From assembly GCA_046757925.1 (NCBI GenBank), contig JBHHZE010000006.1:1-64000 (forward strand): a DNA stretch of 64,000 nt, given 5' to 3'. Position 1 is the stretch's first letter; each line of letters begins with the position of its first letter. Source of the stretch: JAZDCZ01 sp046757925. GTDB lineage: Bacteria > Gemmatimonadota > Gemmatimonadetes > Gemmatimonadales > GWC2-71-9. Positions 14,801-22,814 of this stretch are shown here, piece after piece. Position numbers and translations under genes: made by a program. The notes under the pieces were generated by a model that saw only the letters and a list, made by a program, of their open reading frames with translations, did not search any database and had not been told where the DNA came from.

Positions 14801-15478
14801 GTGCAAGAATTCCTTTTGGCACTTCCGGTGTTATTGGTGTCGGTAGTGGCACACGAGTATGCGCATGGATATGCGGCTCTACAACAGGGGGATCCGACGG
14901 CGGCCCAGTTGGGCCGTCTGACGTTCAATCCGGTCAAGCACATCGATCCTTGGATGACCGTTCTGCTTCCGGCGATGCTATGGTTTGGCTCGGGTGGCCA
15001 GTTCGTATTTGGTGGAGCCAAGCCCGTGCCGGTCAATCCCCGCAATTACCGCAACTACCGGCGCGGAGACATCATAGTCTCTTCGGCTGGGATAGTTGTC
15101 AACTTGGGTCTGTTCATTGGGTTTGTCCTATTGATCGCTGCCGTGGGATCTCTGGGCAATCTCCTGCCGGCGCTGAGGCCCTTGCTGGCTAGCTTGCAGA
15201 GGATGTTCTATTGGGGCGTATGGCTCAATGTCCTGCTAGCTTTTTTCAATTTGATTCCGATACCGCCGCTCGACGGGTCGCATATCTTCTATCACTTCCT
15301 GCCGCCCGCGCTCGGTGCGAAGTATCGTGAGCTCTCACGCTACGGATTCCTGGTCCTCCTGGCGCTGATGCTGTTCTTCCAGAATCTGTTTTTCCTGCTC
15401 TTGGCGCCGGCAATAATGCTCACCCGCGTTGCGGTGTCGATAGTTGGACCGTTTGCCCTGCAACCACCGCCTTTTTGA
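14801..15478 (+). CDS. Site-2 protease family (M50) membrane metalloprotease
   Basis: 225 residues with several membrane helices. The zinc motif HEYAH (H18, E19, H22) lies in the first helix, and the third ligand is the aspartate of NLIPIPPLDGSH near residue 156. This short form lacks a PDZ domain, like many minimal bacterial S2P relatives often encoded just upstream of scpA. Targets are unknown. It begins at GTG without a clear Shine-Dalgarno site. A single base separates its stop from the scpA start. Confidence 0.93.
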   Translation: MQEFLLALPVLLVSVVAHEYAHGYAALQQGDPTAAQLGRLTFNPVKHIDPWMTVLLPAMLWFGSGGQFVFGGAKPVPVNPRNYRNYRRGDIIVSSAGIVVNLGLFIGFVLLIAAVGSLGNLLPALRPLLASLQRMFYWGVWLNVLLAFFNLIPIPPLDGSHIFYHFLPPALGAKYRELSRYGFLVLLALMLFFQNLFFLLLAPAIMLTRVAVSIVGPFALQPPPF

Positions 15479-15479
15479 G

Positions 15480-16214
15480 ATGGGTACTCTAGCCGCCGTT
15501 AGGGACGACGTCTCGTTCGTCGTCAACCTGGAGGGATTCGCAGGTCCTCTCGATCTGTTGCTCCATCTGATCAGAGAGCAGGAGATCGATATTGCGGACA
15601 TACCCATCGCCCAAATTGCCGATCAGTTTCTCGAAGCCATCGAGGCGCTTGGCCTGAATGAGGCGGCCAACTACCTCGACATGGCCTCGTGGCTGCTCCG
15701 GATCAAGATCCAGATGCTGTTGCCGCGTCCGTTTGACGACGAGAATTGGGAGGATCCGAGAGCCGAGCTCGTGCGGCGGTTGCTCGAATACCAGCAGATC
15801 CGCGAAGTGGCCGACTGGTTGGAGCAACGCGCCGATCTGAGGTCGGGACAGTTCCCCCGGGGGTGGACGGCGGAGTTGCCGGCACCGGAGGCCCCACCGT
15901 TATCGATAAACTTGGACGAAGTAGTCGCTGCGGTTGAGCGAGTCCTCGAGGCCATACCTCAACCGGTGTTGCACAGAGTGGTGGTACGGCCCCTGGATGT
16001 AGAAGGTGCAACGCGGCGGATCGAGACAATGCTCGAGCGTATGGATCAGTTCGACTTTGCCGATCTGTTCGACTCGGCATCCACCATTGTCGATGTGCTG
16101 TCGGCGCTGCTGGCGTTACTGGAGTTGGCGAGGCTAGGTCGTGTCCGACTGGTCCAATTACACGCCTTTAGCTCGCTGGCGATCAACCGTGAAACGACTG
16201 ACGCAGCTATTTGA
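15480..16214 (+). CDS. scpA: Segregation and condensation protein A
   Basis: 244 residues. Kleisin subunit that bridges SMC heads and, with ScpB, forms the bacterial condensin. The N-terminal helical region begins FVVNLEGFAGPLDLLLHLIREQEIDI, split here as FVVNLEGFAGPLDLLL and HLIREQEIDI, which is the family signature for binding the SMC neck. The C-terminal winged helix (about 185-244) would bind the SMC cap. ATG at 15480 directly follows the upstream stop. No smc gene is in the window. Confidence 0.95.
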   Translation: MGTLAAVRDDVSFVVNLEGFAGPLDLLLHLIREQEIDIADIPIAQIADQFLEAIEALGLNEAANYLDMASWLLRIKIQMLLPRPFDDENWEDPRAELVRRLLEYQQIREVADWLEQRADLRSGQFPRGWTAELPAPEAPPLSINLDEVVAAVERVLEAIPQPVLHRVVVRPLDVEGATRRIETMLERMDQFDFADLFDSASTIVDVLSALLALLELARLGRVRLVQLHAFSSLAINRETTDAAI

Positions 16215-16743
16215 GGCCGCATTGTTCTCTGCCGGACATCCGTTGCCGGTAGGAGAACTGGCGAAGCTCGACCGCGAAGCGACACGCGCAGAAGTCCAGG
16301 AGGCACTGGAAGAGCTCAGATCGGAGTATGAGCGGAAGCAACGGGGTATCGAACTGGTGCAGGTTGCAGAAGGTTATCAGATCTTGACTCGTCGGGAGTT
16401 CGCCGATGAAATAGCGCGTGCGCGATTGGTGATCCGGCCGCGTAGACTTTCTGCAGCGGCGCTCGAGACCCTCGCGATCGTTGCATACCGACAACCGGTC
16501 GGACGTGCCGAAATCGAGGAGATCCGGGGGGTCTCGGTGGAGGGTGTACTCCGGTCGCTACAGGAACGAGGGCTGATCGATATAGTCGGTAGGGCGGAAG
16601 CGATGGGCAGGCCGTTGCTTTACGGTACCAGCGCGGGTTTTTTGGAGCTGCTTGGCATAAATGATCTGAGCGAGCTGCCTCGACTCGAGGAACTGTCAGT
16701 GGCGCTGCGGATGCCATCGGCGTTGAGCGGTGGTGGAGAATGA
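16189..16743 (+). CDS. scpB: Segregation and condensation protein B
   Basis: 184 residues with two winged-helix domains, a dimer that wraps ScpA in condensin. LETLAIVAYRQPVGRAEIEEIRG, split as LETLAIVAYRQP and VGRAEIEEIRG, is the characteristic core. GTG at 16189 is chosen because it places the LFEAALFSAGHPLP start helix at the N-terminus as in homologues; it overlaps scpA by 26 bases. GTG at 16141 has a GAGG upstream and would add 16 residues, so the start is open. The ATGA overlap with rluB is the common gene order. Confidence 0.93.
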   Translation: MKRLTQLFEAALFSAGHPLPVGELAKLDREATRAEVQEALEELRSEYERKQRGIELVQVAEGYQILTRREFADEIARARLVIRPRRLSAAALETLAIVAYRQPVGRAEIEEIRGVSVEGVLRSLQERGLIDIVGRAEAMGRPLLYGTSAGFLELLGINDLSELPRLEELSVALRMPSALSGGGE

Positions 16744-17456
16744 CGGTGATGCGGTTGCAGCGTGCGCTCGCCAGAGCAGGGGTCGCATCCCGCAGAGGTG
16801 CGGAGGAATTAATTAGGGGAGGTTGTGTGACCGTCAACGGTGTGGAGGCGACGATCGGAACCAAGGTTGATTGGTCGATGGATGTGGTCTCCGTGCGTGG
16901 AAGAAGGGTAGCTCCAGTGGCACAGGCGTCGATCGTACTGCACAAGCCTGTTGGCACCGTCGTCACACGCCGGGATCCTCAAGGAAGGGCGACTGTCTTC
17001 GAACTCGTCCCTCCAATCCCGGGGCTCACGTACGCGGGGCGACTGGATGTACTGACCAGCGGACTCTTGTTGTTGAGCACAGACGGCGATCTCGTGCATC
17101 GCCTGACGCACCCCAGGTTTGGTGTGAAGCGAACGTACCGGGCGCGCGTGCATGGACGGTCGGCTGACGCGATCAGGAAGGACCTCGCTCATCCGATAGT
17201 GATCGATGGTAGAGCGGTTGAACTGGCGTCGTACCGCGTCACTTGCAGGCGACCCAATTCCGTCGACATTGTCGTCGTAGTTCGCGAGGGGCGCAATAGA
17301 ATCGTGCGGCGGGTTTGCGAGAAACTTGGCGTCAAGGTAGATGAACTGGTCAGGTTGAGTCATGGCCCTGTTCACCTCGGGCGCTTGGCGGTTGGGGAGT
17401 GGCGATATCTGACGAGACGGGAGACTGCCGCGCTTGGTGTGAAGCGCACGGCTTGA
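16740..17456 (+). CDS. rluB: Pseudouridine synthase, RsuA/RluB family
   Basis: 238 residues. An N-terminal S4 RNA-binding domain (about 4-60) precedes the catalytic domain with GRLD at 100-103 (catalytic D103) and GLLLLSTDG. The EGRNRIVRRV motif is also typical. It likely converts one uridine near the peptidyl transferase centre of 23S rRNA (RluB site), with RsuA-like 16S specificity as the alternative. The scpA-scpB-rluB order favours RluB. It starts in an ATGA overlap with scpB. Confidence 0.92.
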   Translation: MTVMRLQRALARAGVASRRGAEELIRGGCVTVNGVEATIGTKVDWSMDVVSVRGRRVAPVAQASIVLHKPVGTVVTRRDPQGRATVFELVPPIPGLTYAGRLDVLTSGLLLLSTDGDLVHRLTHPRFGVKRTYRARVHGRSADAIRKDLAHPIVIDGRAVELASYRVTCRRPNSVDIVVVVREGRNRIVRRVCEKLGVKVDELVRLSHGPVHLGRLAVGEWRYLTRRETAALGVKRTA

Positions 17457-17468
17457 CTACGGGGAACC

Positions 17469-19103
17469 ATGGATCTGGCGGGTAAGAACGTATTGATACT
17501 TGGCGGCAGTGGCCTAGTCGGCAGGGCGATTGCTCGGCGTCTCTTTGTCGAGAATCCCGCGTCTGTTGTGCTCGTAGCGCTTGGGGAGGACGAGGTACAG
17601 GAGGCGGTGGAAGACCTCACTGCTGAAGCAGGTAACACCGAAGTGAAGACTTTTTGGGGAAATGTTTTTCTTCCAGCGGATGCCGCGCGGCTGGGGTGGT
17701 CCGAGATGTTGTCGAAGGAGAAGCTGAGGGCATTGGTCATATCCGATCTTCTGGGCGAATTGACCGGCGATGTGGTCCAAAGAAGTTTGCTTTTCCAGGC
17801 ATTCCAGCGGTACAAACCAGAAGTCGTGATTGATTGTATCAACACTGCGACGGCGTTCGCTTACCGGGATGTATTCAGCAGCGCCCAAGATCTCCTGAGC
17901 GCCGCCCGGGACGGTAGCATCGATCAACGGCAGATCGAAGAGCACATCCTGACACTCACGACGCCGCAATTGATCAGGCACGTTCAAATTGTGGTCGAGG
18001 CTATGCGAGCCGCTGGGACTCGGGCATACGTGAAAATCGGTACGAGTGGAACCGGGGGGATGGGATTCAACATCCCTTACACACATTCGGAAGAGCGGCC
18101 GTCCCGCACGCTCTTGACCAAGTCCGCCGTAGCCGGAGCGCATTCACTATTGTTGTTCTTACTCGGTAGAACGCCCGGCGGTCCGGCTACTATCGAAATC
18201 AAGCCTACCGCGGCGATCGCCTGGCGCGACATCGAATTTGGGACGGTGCACAAAAAGCGGATTCCCGTTCGGCGGTTCGACTGTCCCAAGGCGCTTTCGT
18301 TGGAAGAGGCATTCGAGTCAGAAGCGTGTGGATGGCTGGATACGGGTAGCTTGTTGGAGGCACCGTTCATAGATGTTGGTGAGAACGGGTTATTTGCCCG
18401 CGACGAATTCCAAACCGTTACGTCATTGGGACAGATGGAGTTTATCACTCCTGAGGAAGTTGCTGAGTACGTGATCATGGAGCTACAAGGTCGGCCCACG
18501 GGCCGGGATATTGTGGCGGCTCTCGATGCGGCGACTGCCGGACCGACGTATCGAGCAGGCCTGCTGCGGGAGATTGCGGTCGAGAAGCTGAAGCAACTGG
18601 AAGTCGAACACGGTGTCCGCGTTCCCGCGTTCGAGATGCTGGGGCCGCCGCGTCTCTCAAAGTTGATTTACGAAGCGTTTCTTCTCTCGCGCTTGTGTGA
18701 CACCGTTAGAGACCTGGCGGGAAGCGACGAGAGCGGTTTATCCGAGGCCGCAGTGCAGCTCGTATGTGACGACAAAGATCTGCGATCTGCCATCATCTCC
18801 ATAGGTCTTCCGATAATTATTCCCGGAGAGAAAATTTATAGAGCCGTAGACGTATTGGTTCCTCCCGTGAATGGCGATATCGAGCGGGCGGCGGCGAACG
18901 GATGGGTGGATCTGAGACCGGCGAACCTCGCGGATTGGATCAGACGGGCCAGACGGATGGCGGAGCAGTCGGGCGCCGCGCAAGGTACGGTAGGGAGCAA
19001 CATCGATTGGGACATAATCGACGCCAACGACCTTATTGAGCCGTCCAGATTTGCCACGTGGATCTTTCACAATGAAGATGGCGGCCGGCGCATTAAGCGC
19101 TGA
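17469..19103 (+). CDS. Large Rossmann-fold (SDR-like) NAD(P)-binding protein of unknown function
   Basis: 544 residues. The N-terminus has a clear dinucleotide-binding loop, LILGGSGLVGRAIARRL, with the glycines at 12-18. A KIGTSGTGGMGFNIPYTHSEE segment near 190-210 looks like a catalytic or substrate loop of extended SDR enzymes, but no clean YxxxK is present. The remaining about 300 residues match nothing I recognise. No signal or membrane segment is seen. It lies 12 bases after rluB and 33 before the MoxR gene. A cytoplasmic oxidoreductase or saccharopine-dehydrogenase-like enzyme is possible; the substrate is unknown. Confidence 0.75.
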   Translation: MDLAGKNVLILGGSGLVGRAIARRLFVENPASVVLVALGEDEVQEAVEDLTAEAGNTEVKTFWGNVFLPADAARLGWSEMLSKEKLRALVISDLLGELTGDVVQRSLLFQAFQRYKPEVVIDCINTATAFAYRDVFSSAQDLLSAARDGSIDQRQIEEHILTLTTPQLIRHVQIVVEAMRAAGTRAYVKIGTSGTGGMGFNIPYTHSEERPSRTLLTKSAVAGAHSLLLFLLGRTPGGPATIEIKPTAAIAWRDIEFGTVHKKRIPVRRFDCPKALSLEEAFESEACGWLDTGSLLEAPFIDVGENGLFARDEFQTVTSLGQMEFITPEEVAEYVIMELQGRPTGRDIVAALDAATAGPTYRAGLLREIAVEKLKQLEVEHGVRVPAFEMLGPPRLSKLIYEAFLLSRLCDTVRDLAGSDESGLSEAAVQLVCDDKDLRSAIISIGLPIIIPGEKIYRAVDVLVPPVNGDIERAAANGWVDLRPANLADWIRRARRMAEQSGAAQGTVGSNIDWDIIDANDLIEPSRFATWIFHNEDGGRRIKR

Positions 19104-19123
19104 GAACCATGCAATTAACGATC

Positions 19124-19130
19124 TAGGGGG
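19124..19130 (+). promoter_or_regulatory. Ribosome binding site favouring GTG start of the MoxR gene
   Basis: TAGGGGG ends directly against the ATG at 19131 but stands 6 bases before the GTG at 19137, so the GTG is the better start. Confidence 0.5.
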
Positions 19131-19136
19131 ATGTGC

Positions 19137-20111
19137 GTGACATCTCGGGCAATGAAGACGCTGGATGCCAGTCTGACTTCCTCGGTGGCCGAAGAAGTCG
19201 GAAAGCGCATTGTAGGTCAGGAGCTCATGGTCGAGGGACTGCTCGTGGGGCTTCTGACTGGCGGGCACATATTGCTGGAAGGCGTTCCGGGTCTCGCCAA
19301 GACCCTGGCTGTGCGGTCTCTCGCGGAAGCGATCCGAACCAAATTCCAGCGAATCCAGTTCACTCCCGACCTGCTTCCCGCCGACATCATTGGTACCATG
19401 GTTTTCGATCAGAAAACCGGTGAGTTCCATCCCAAGCGAGGGCCCCTGTTTGCCAACATTATCCTGGCGGACGAGATAAACCGTGCCCCGGCCAAAGTCC
19501 AATCGGCGCTGCTCGAGGCGATGCAGGAAAAGCAGGTGACGATCGGCGGAGAGACGCACAACCTGGAAGAGCCGTTCCTGGTACTCGCAACACAGAATCC
19601 AATCGAACACGAGGGGACATACTCGCTGCCAGAGGCACAGTTAGACCGTTTCATGCTCAAGTTGCTGGTCGGATATCCCAGCCGCGACGAGGAAAAGGAA
19701 ATCCTCTGGAGAATGTCGGGTGGCCAGGAGATCCCGCTCAAGGCAATCGCAGACCCCAGCGAAATCATAGGCTTGCGAACGACCGTTGCCGAACTGTACA
19801 TGGACCAGAAACTCGTCGACTATATCGTCGATATAGTGCGTGCCACCCGGGAGCCTCAGTCGATCGGGCTGCAGGAACTGCGACCGCTAATTGCCTATGG
19901 CGGCAGTCCGCGAGCTACCATATACCTCGCGCAGGCGGCTCGGGCTCATGCGTTTTTGAGAGGGCGGGCGTATGTGGTTCCGGAGGACGTCAAGGCAATG
20001 GCGCCGGACATACTCCGCCACAGGGTCCTGCTCACCTTCGAGGCGGAGGCGGAAGACGTAACATCTGACAACATCATATCTAGAATCTTGGATGCGGTGG
20101 ACGTACCGTGA
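19137..20111 (+). CDS. MoxR-family AAA+ ATPase
   Basis: 324 residues. Walker A GVPGLAKT is at 49-56, Walker B IILADEIN near 110-117, sensor 1 TQNPIEHEGTY and a C-terminal lid follow. MoxR ATPases are chaperone-like and are encoded with VWA-domain proteins whose assembly or metal loading they assist. Here the gene heads a DUF58/VWA/VWA/BatD set and overlaps the DUF58 gene by 4 bases (GTGA). Start GTG 19137 chosen from RBS spacing; ATG 19131 is possible. Confidence 0.95.
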   Translation: MTSRAMKTLDASLTSSVAEEVGKRIVGQELMVEGLLVGLLTGGHILLEGVPGLAKTLAVRSLAEAIRTKFQRIQFTPDLLPADIIGTMVFDQKTGEFHPKRGPLFANIILADEINRAPAKVQSALLEAMQEKQVTIGGETHNLEEPFLVLATQNPIEHEGTYSLPEAQLDRFMLKLLVGYPSRDEEKEILWRMSGGQEIPLKAIADPSEIIGLRTTVAELYMDQKLVDYIVDIVRATREPQSIGLQELRPLIAYGGSPRATIYLAQAARAHAFLRGRAYVVPEDVKAMAPDILRHRVLLTFEAEAEDVTSDNIISRILDAVDVP

Positions 20112-21004
20112 GGCAATCCGTACGTATGGTCAGCCCGGAGGTCCTGCGTCAGGTGAAGACGATCGAACTTCGTGCGCGCAAGCTGGTGAGCACGTTGTTT
20201 TCCGGTGAATATCGATCGGTCTTTCGAGGCCACGGGATTGAATTTGCAGAGGTGCGGGGGTATCAGCACGGTGACGATTTCAGGGCAATCGATTGGAACG
20301 TTTCGGCTCGGATGGGGTCTCCGTATGTGAAGGTGTTCGAAGAAGAACGTGAGTTGACGTTGATGCTCGTGGTTGACCGGTCAGGTTCGGTCGAGTTCGG
20401 TCGGCCGGTAACGAAAGCTCAACGGGCTGTTGAGGTGGCCGCAATTCTGGCCCTCGCGGCGGCCCGGCAGAACGATCGGTCGGGCGCGGTCATCTTTTCG
20501 AGCGGAGTCGATCACGTAGTGCCTCCGGCCAAAGGAAAGCGACATGCCCTCCGGCTGATCCGCGATCTTCTAGCATTTTCTCCCCAGGACCGTGGCACGA
20601 ACATCGGCGCCGCACTCACATATGTGTCGCGGTTGCTCCGACACAGGTCCATTGTCGTTATTCTTTCGGACTTCCGGTCGCGAGACTGGCATGAACCTCT
20701 GAAAAACCTGGCACTACGGCACGAGGTGATTGCCATAACCGTAGACGATGGGCGGGAGATCGAATTGCCCGAGGTAGGGTGGATCCAGTTGAAGGATGCG
20801 GAATCGGGCTCCGAGGTATTGGTGGACACGTCGCATAAGGCGACACGGGTCGAGCTCCAAGTCGCGGTGGAGCAGTTGCTGTTGGCCAGGTCGAGGGCAC
20901 TCAAGAACGCACAGGTCGACCACATTGGTCTGCGCACCGACCGACCATACACCGAGCCACTGCACCGTGCCTTTTCGGAGCGTGCGCGGCGCCTGCGAAG
21001 GTGA
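20108..21004 (+). CDS. DUF58 domain protein (VWA-like, MoxR partner)
   Basis: 298 residues, typical of DUF58 proteins that always sit beside MoxR. The signature region RGHGIEFAEVRGYQHGDD and FRAIDWNVSARM is near 39-72, followed by a VWA-type fold with DRSGS (MIDAS-like) near 94-98. No membrane helix is evident, so it is probably cytoplasmic and peripheral. It may connect the ATPase with the membrane VWA proteins. It is coupled on both sides by GTGA overlaps. Confidence 0.92.
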   Translation: MRQSVRMVSPEVLRQVKTIELRARKLVSTLFSGEYRSVFRGHGIEFAEVRGYQHGDDFRAIDWNVSARMGSPYVKVFEEERELTLMLVVDRSGSVEFGRPVTKAQRAVEVAAILALAAARQNDRSGAVIFSSGVDHVVPPAKGKRHALRLIRDLLAFSPQDRGTNIGAALTYVSRLLRHRSIVVILSDFRSRDWHEPLKNLALRHEVIAITVDDGREIELPEVGWIQLKDAESGSEVLVDTSHKATRVELQVAVEQLLLARSRALKNAQVDHIGLRTDRPYTEPLHRAFSERARRLRR

Positions 21005-21834
21005 ACTTCCTATCGGTCGTACTGGCTGCGCAAGCGTCGGTATGGTCGGTATCACCGTCCGCTCCGGCAGTTGGAGATACGGTCCGGTTGACGAGACGAA
21101 TCTCTGCGAGACCGGAAGTCCAGTACCAGCTCAATAAACTGGAAGCTCCTGCCAGCGTCCGATTACTTGCTCAGCCCAACCTGGGCTATTCCGAAGGCTC
21201 GGTTGTCGTCTCCTACACGCTCGCGTTCTTCGAACCGGGTTCGGTGGAGCTGGCCATGCCCGACCTCGAATTGATCGATCAGGACGGCATAGTGGAGCAT
21301 GTGTCGGGCGGTACGGCGTTGGTGACCGTGCGTTCAGTTCTGCCCCAAGAAGATTCCGCGTTGGGGGCCAAACCGTCGCTTGGCCCCTTTGTACGGGCCA
21401 GCAAGAGACCTGAGTATCTTGGTATCACGGTTCTCTTGGCGGTTGCTGGATTGGTTACTTGGACCAGCCTACGGCGCAGGCGCGCGCGCAGACCGGTGCA
21501 GAGTGTTGCGGTACCGGGGGAAATTGAAGTGCCGCTGCTCGAGTGGGCGCGCGCCGGGGAATCCCGAGCCGTTGCGGCGGCAACATCGGATCGCCTGCGG
21601 CACAGGATCGCCCAACGGTTCCCCGACGCCGGACGGGATTTGACGACGGAGCAGTGCCTCGCCGCGATCGAGATAGGTCGTCCCGACTGGCCGGTTCGGG
21701 ACATAGCCGATACGCTGCGTGATCTGGACCGGGCACGATTCGCACCGGCAATCTCTCACGATGTCCTCGATTTGGTGGAGCGGGCGGAAGCTTTGCACGC
21801 GGTCCTGTCTGAGGCACATCTAGCGAGCGCTTGA
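21001..21834 (+). CDS. DUF4381-like membrane protein of the Bat operon
   Basis: 277 residues. A signal-like hydrophobic start is followed by a beta-sandwich (about 18-115) resembling the BatD repeats, one transmembrane helix near 138-157, then RRRRARRP and a cytoplasmic helical domain of about 110 residues. Position between DUF58 and the first VWA gene matches DUF4381 in other MoxR operons, although those are usually shorter. It probably presents a periplasmic protein-binding domain and a cytoplasmic tail to the complex. Identity with DUF4381 is inferred mainly from order and topology. Confidence 0.65.
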   Translation: MNFLSVVLAAQASVWSVSPSAPAVGDTVRLTRRISARPEVQYQLNKLEAPASVRLLAQPNLGYSEGSVVVSYTLAFFEPGSVELAMPDLELIDQDGIVEHVSGGTALVTVRSVLPQEDSALGAKPSLGPFVRASKRPEYLGITVLLAVAGLVTWTSLRRRRARRPVQSVAVPGEIEVPLLEWARAGESRAVAAATSDRLRHRIAQRFPDAGRDLTTEQCLAAIEIGRPDWPVRDIADTLRDLDRARFAPAISHDVLDLVERAEALHAVLSEAHLASA

Positions 21835-22814
21835 TGTCCGTCGCGCGGCCGGTAGTGCTGCTGTTGCTGTTGGCTCTACCCGTATGGATATGGTGGAGAA
21901 CCAAGCGGCCCAAGCGCGCTGCGCGTTACAGCGACGTTGCTTCTTTGGAGGCGAGTCAGCTGGGGCATCGATGGGTTTCCGAGATCCCCCTGGCATTGAG
22001 AACGATTGCCATAGGCGCATGGGTCTTGGCAGCGTCGGGTCTACAGATAGGAGCGGGGGAGACGGAGTCGACTAGCGAGGGCATCGCCATTGTGTTGGCG
22101 GTGGATATTTCCAGCAGCATGCTTGCCAAGGACTTTGCTCCCTCTGACCGTCTCGACGTGGCCAAGAAACAGTCGATCGCGTTCATCGAGGGGCGGAAGT
22201 TCGATCGCATCGGATTGGTGATCTTTGCCGCTGACGCTCTGACCAGGGTGCCCATCACCGTAGACTACCAGGTGCTCCAGGAATCAGTTGGACGGATCAA
22301 AGTGGGTGAATTGGAAGACGGTACCGCCATAGGTACGGCTATCGCGACGGCCGCCAACCGTCTCAGACGTGCTCCGGGAGCCAGCAAGGTAATCGTCCTC
22401 CTGACGGACGGTGAGAATAACCGTGGGACGGTTGACCCTCGCACGGCTGCCCAGGCGGCCCAGAAGCTCGGTGTGCGAGTGTATACGATTGGAGTCGGCA
22501 CCGACGGCGAGGCCATGATGCCGATCGGCAGGGGACCATCGAATCAGATCCGATATCAGATGCTTCCCGTCCAGATAGACGAAGATTTGTTGCGTGATGT
22601 TGCTCGCACTACAGGAGGACGGTATTTCCGGGCCACAGACGCCGAGGCGTTGAGCAGAATTTTCCGGCAGATCGATCAACTGGAAAAGACCCCGGTTACG
22701 ATTACTCGTTACACCGACGCAGACGAATGGTATCGTCCGATGGTACTCACCGGACTGTTTGCATTGGTGCTCGAGCTTGCGATGGCGGCAACGGTTGCTG
22801 TGAGGATACCCTGA
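21834..22814 (+). CDS. batA: VWA-domain membrane protein BatA
   Basis: 326 residues. Two N-terminal membrane helices (about 6-22 and 52-70), a VWA domain with complete MIDAS (DISSS at 91-95, a TDG segment later), and a C-terminal helix near 305-325. Such proteins form the BatA/BatB metal-dependent adhesion pair of the aerotolerance operon, facing the periplasm. The ATG overlaps the upstream stop by one base (TGATG), as it does with batB downstream. Confidence 0.92.
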   Translation: MSVARPVVLLLLLALPVWIWWRTKRPKRAARYSDVASLEASQLGHRWVSEIPLALRTIAIGAWVLAASGLQIGAGETESTSEGIAIVLAVDISSSMLAKDFAPSDRLDVAKKQSIAFIEGRKFDRIGLVIFAADALTRVPITVDYQVLQESVGRIKVGELEDGTAIGTAIATAANRLRRAPGASKVIVLLTDGENNRGTVDPRTAAQAAQKLGVRVYTIGVGTDGEAMMPIGRGPSNQIRYQMLPVQIDEDLLRDVARTTGGRYFRATDAEALSRIFRQIDQLEKTPVTITRYTDADEWYRPMVLTGLFALVLELAMAATVAVRIP

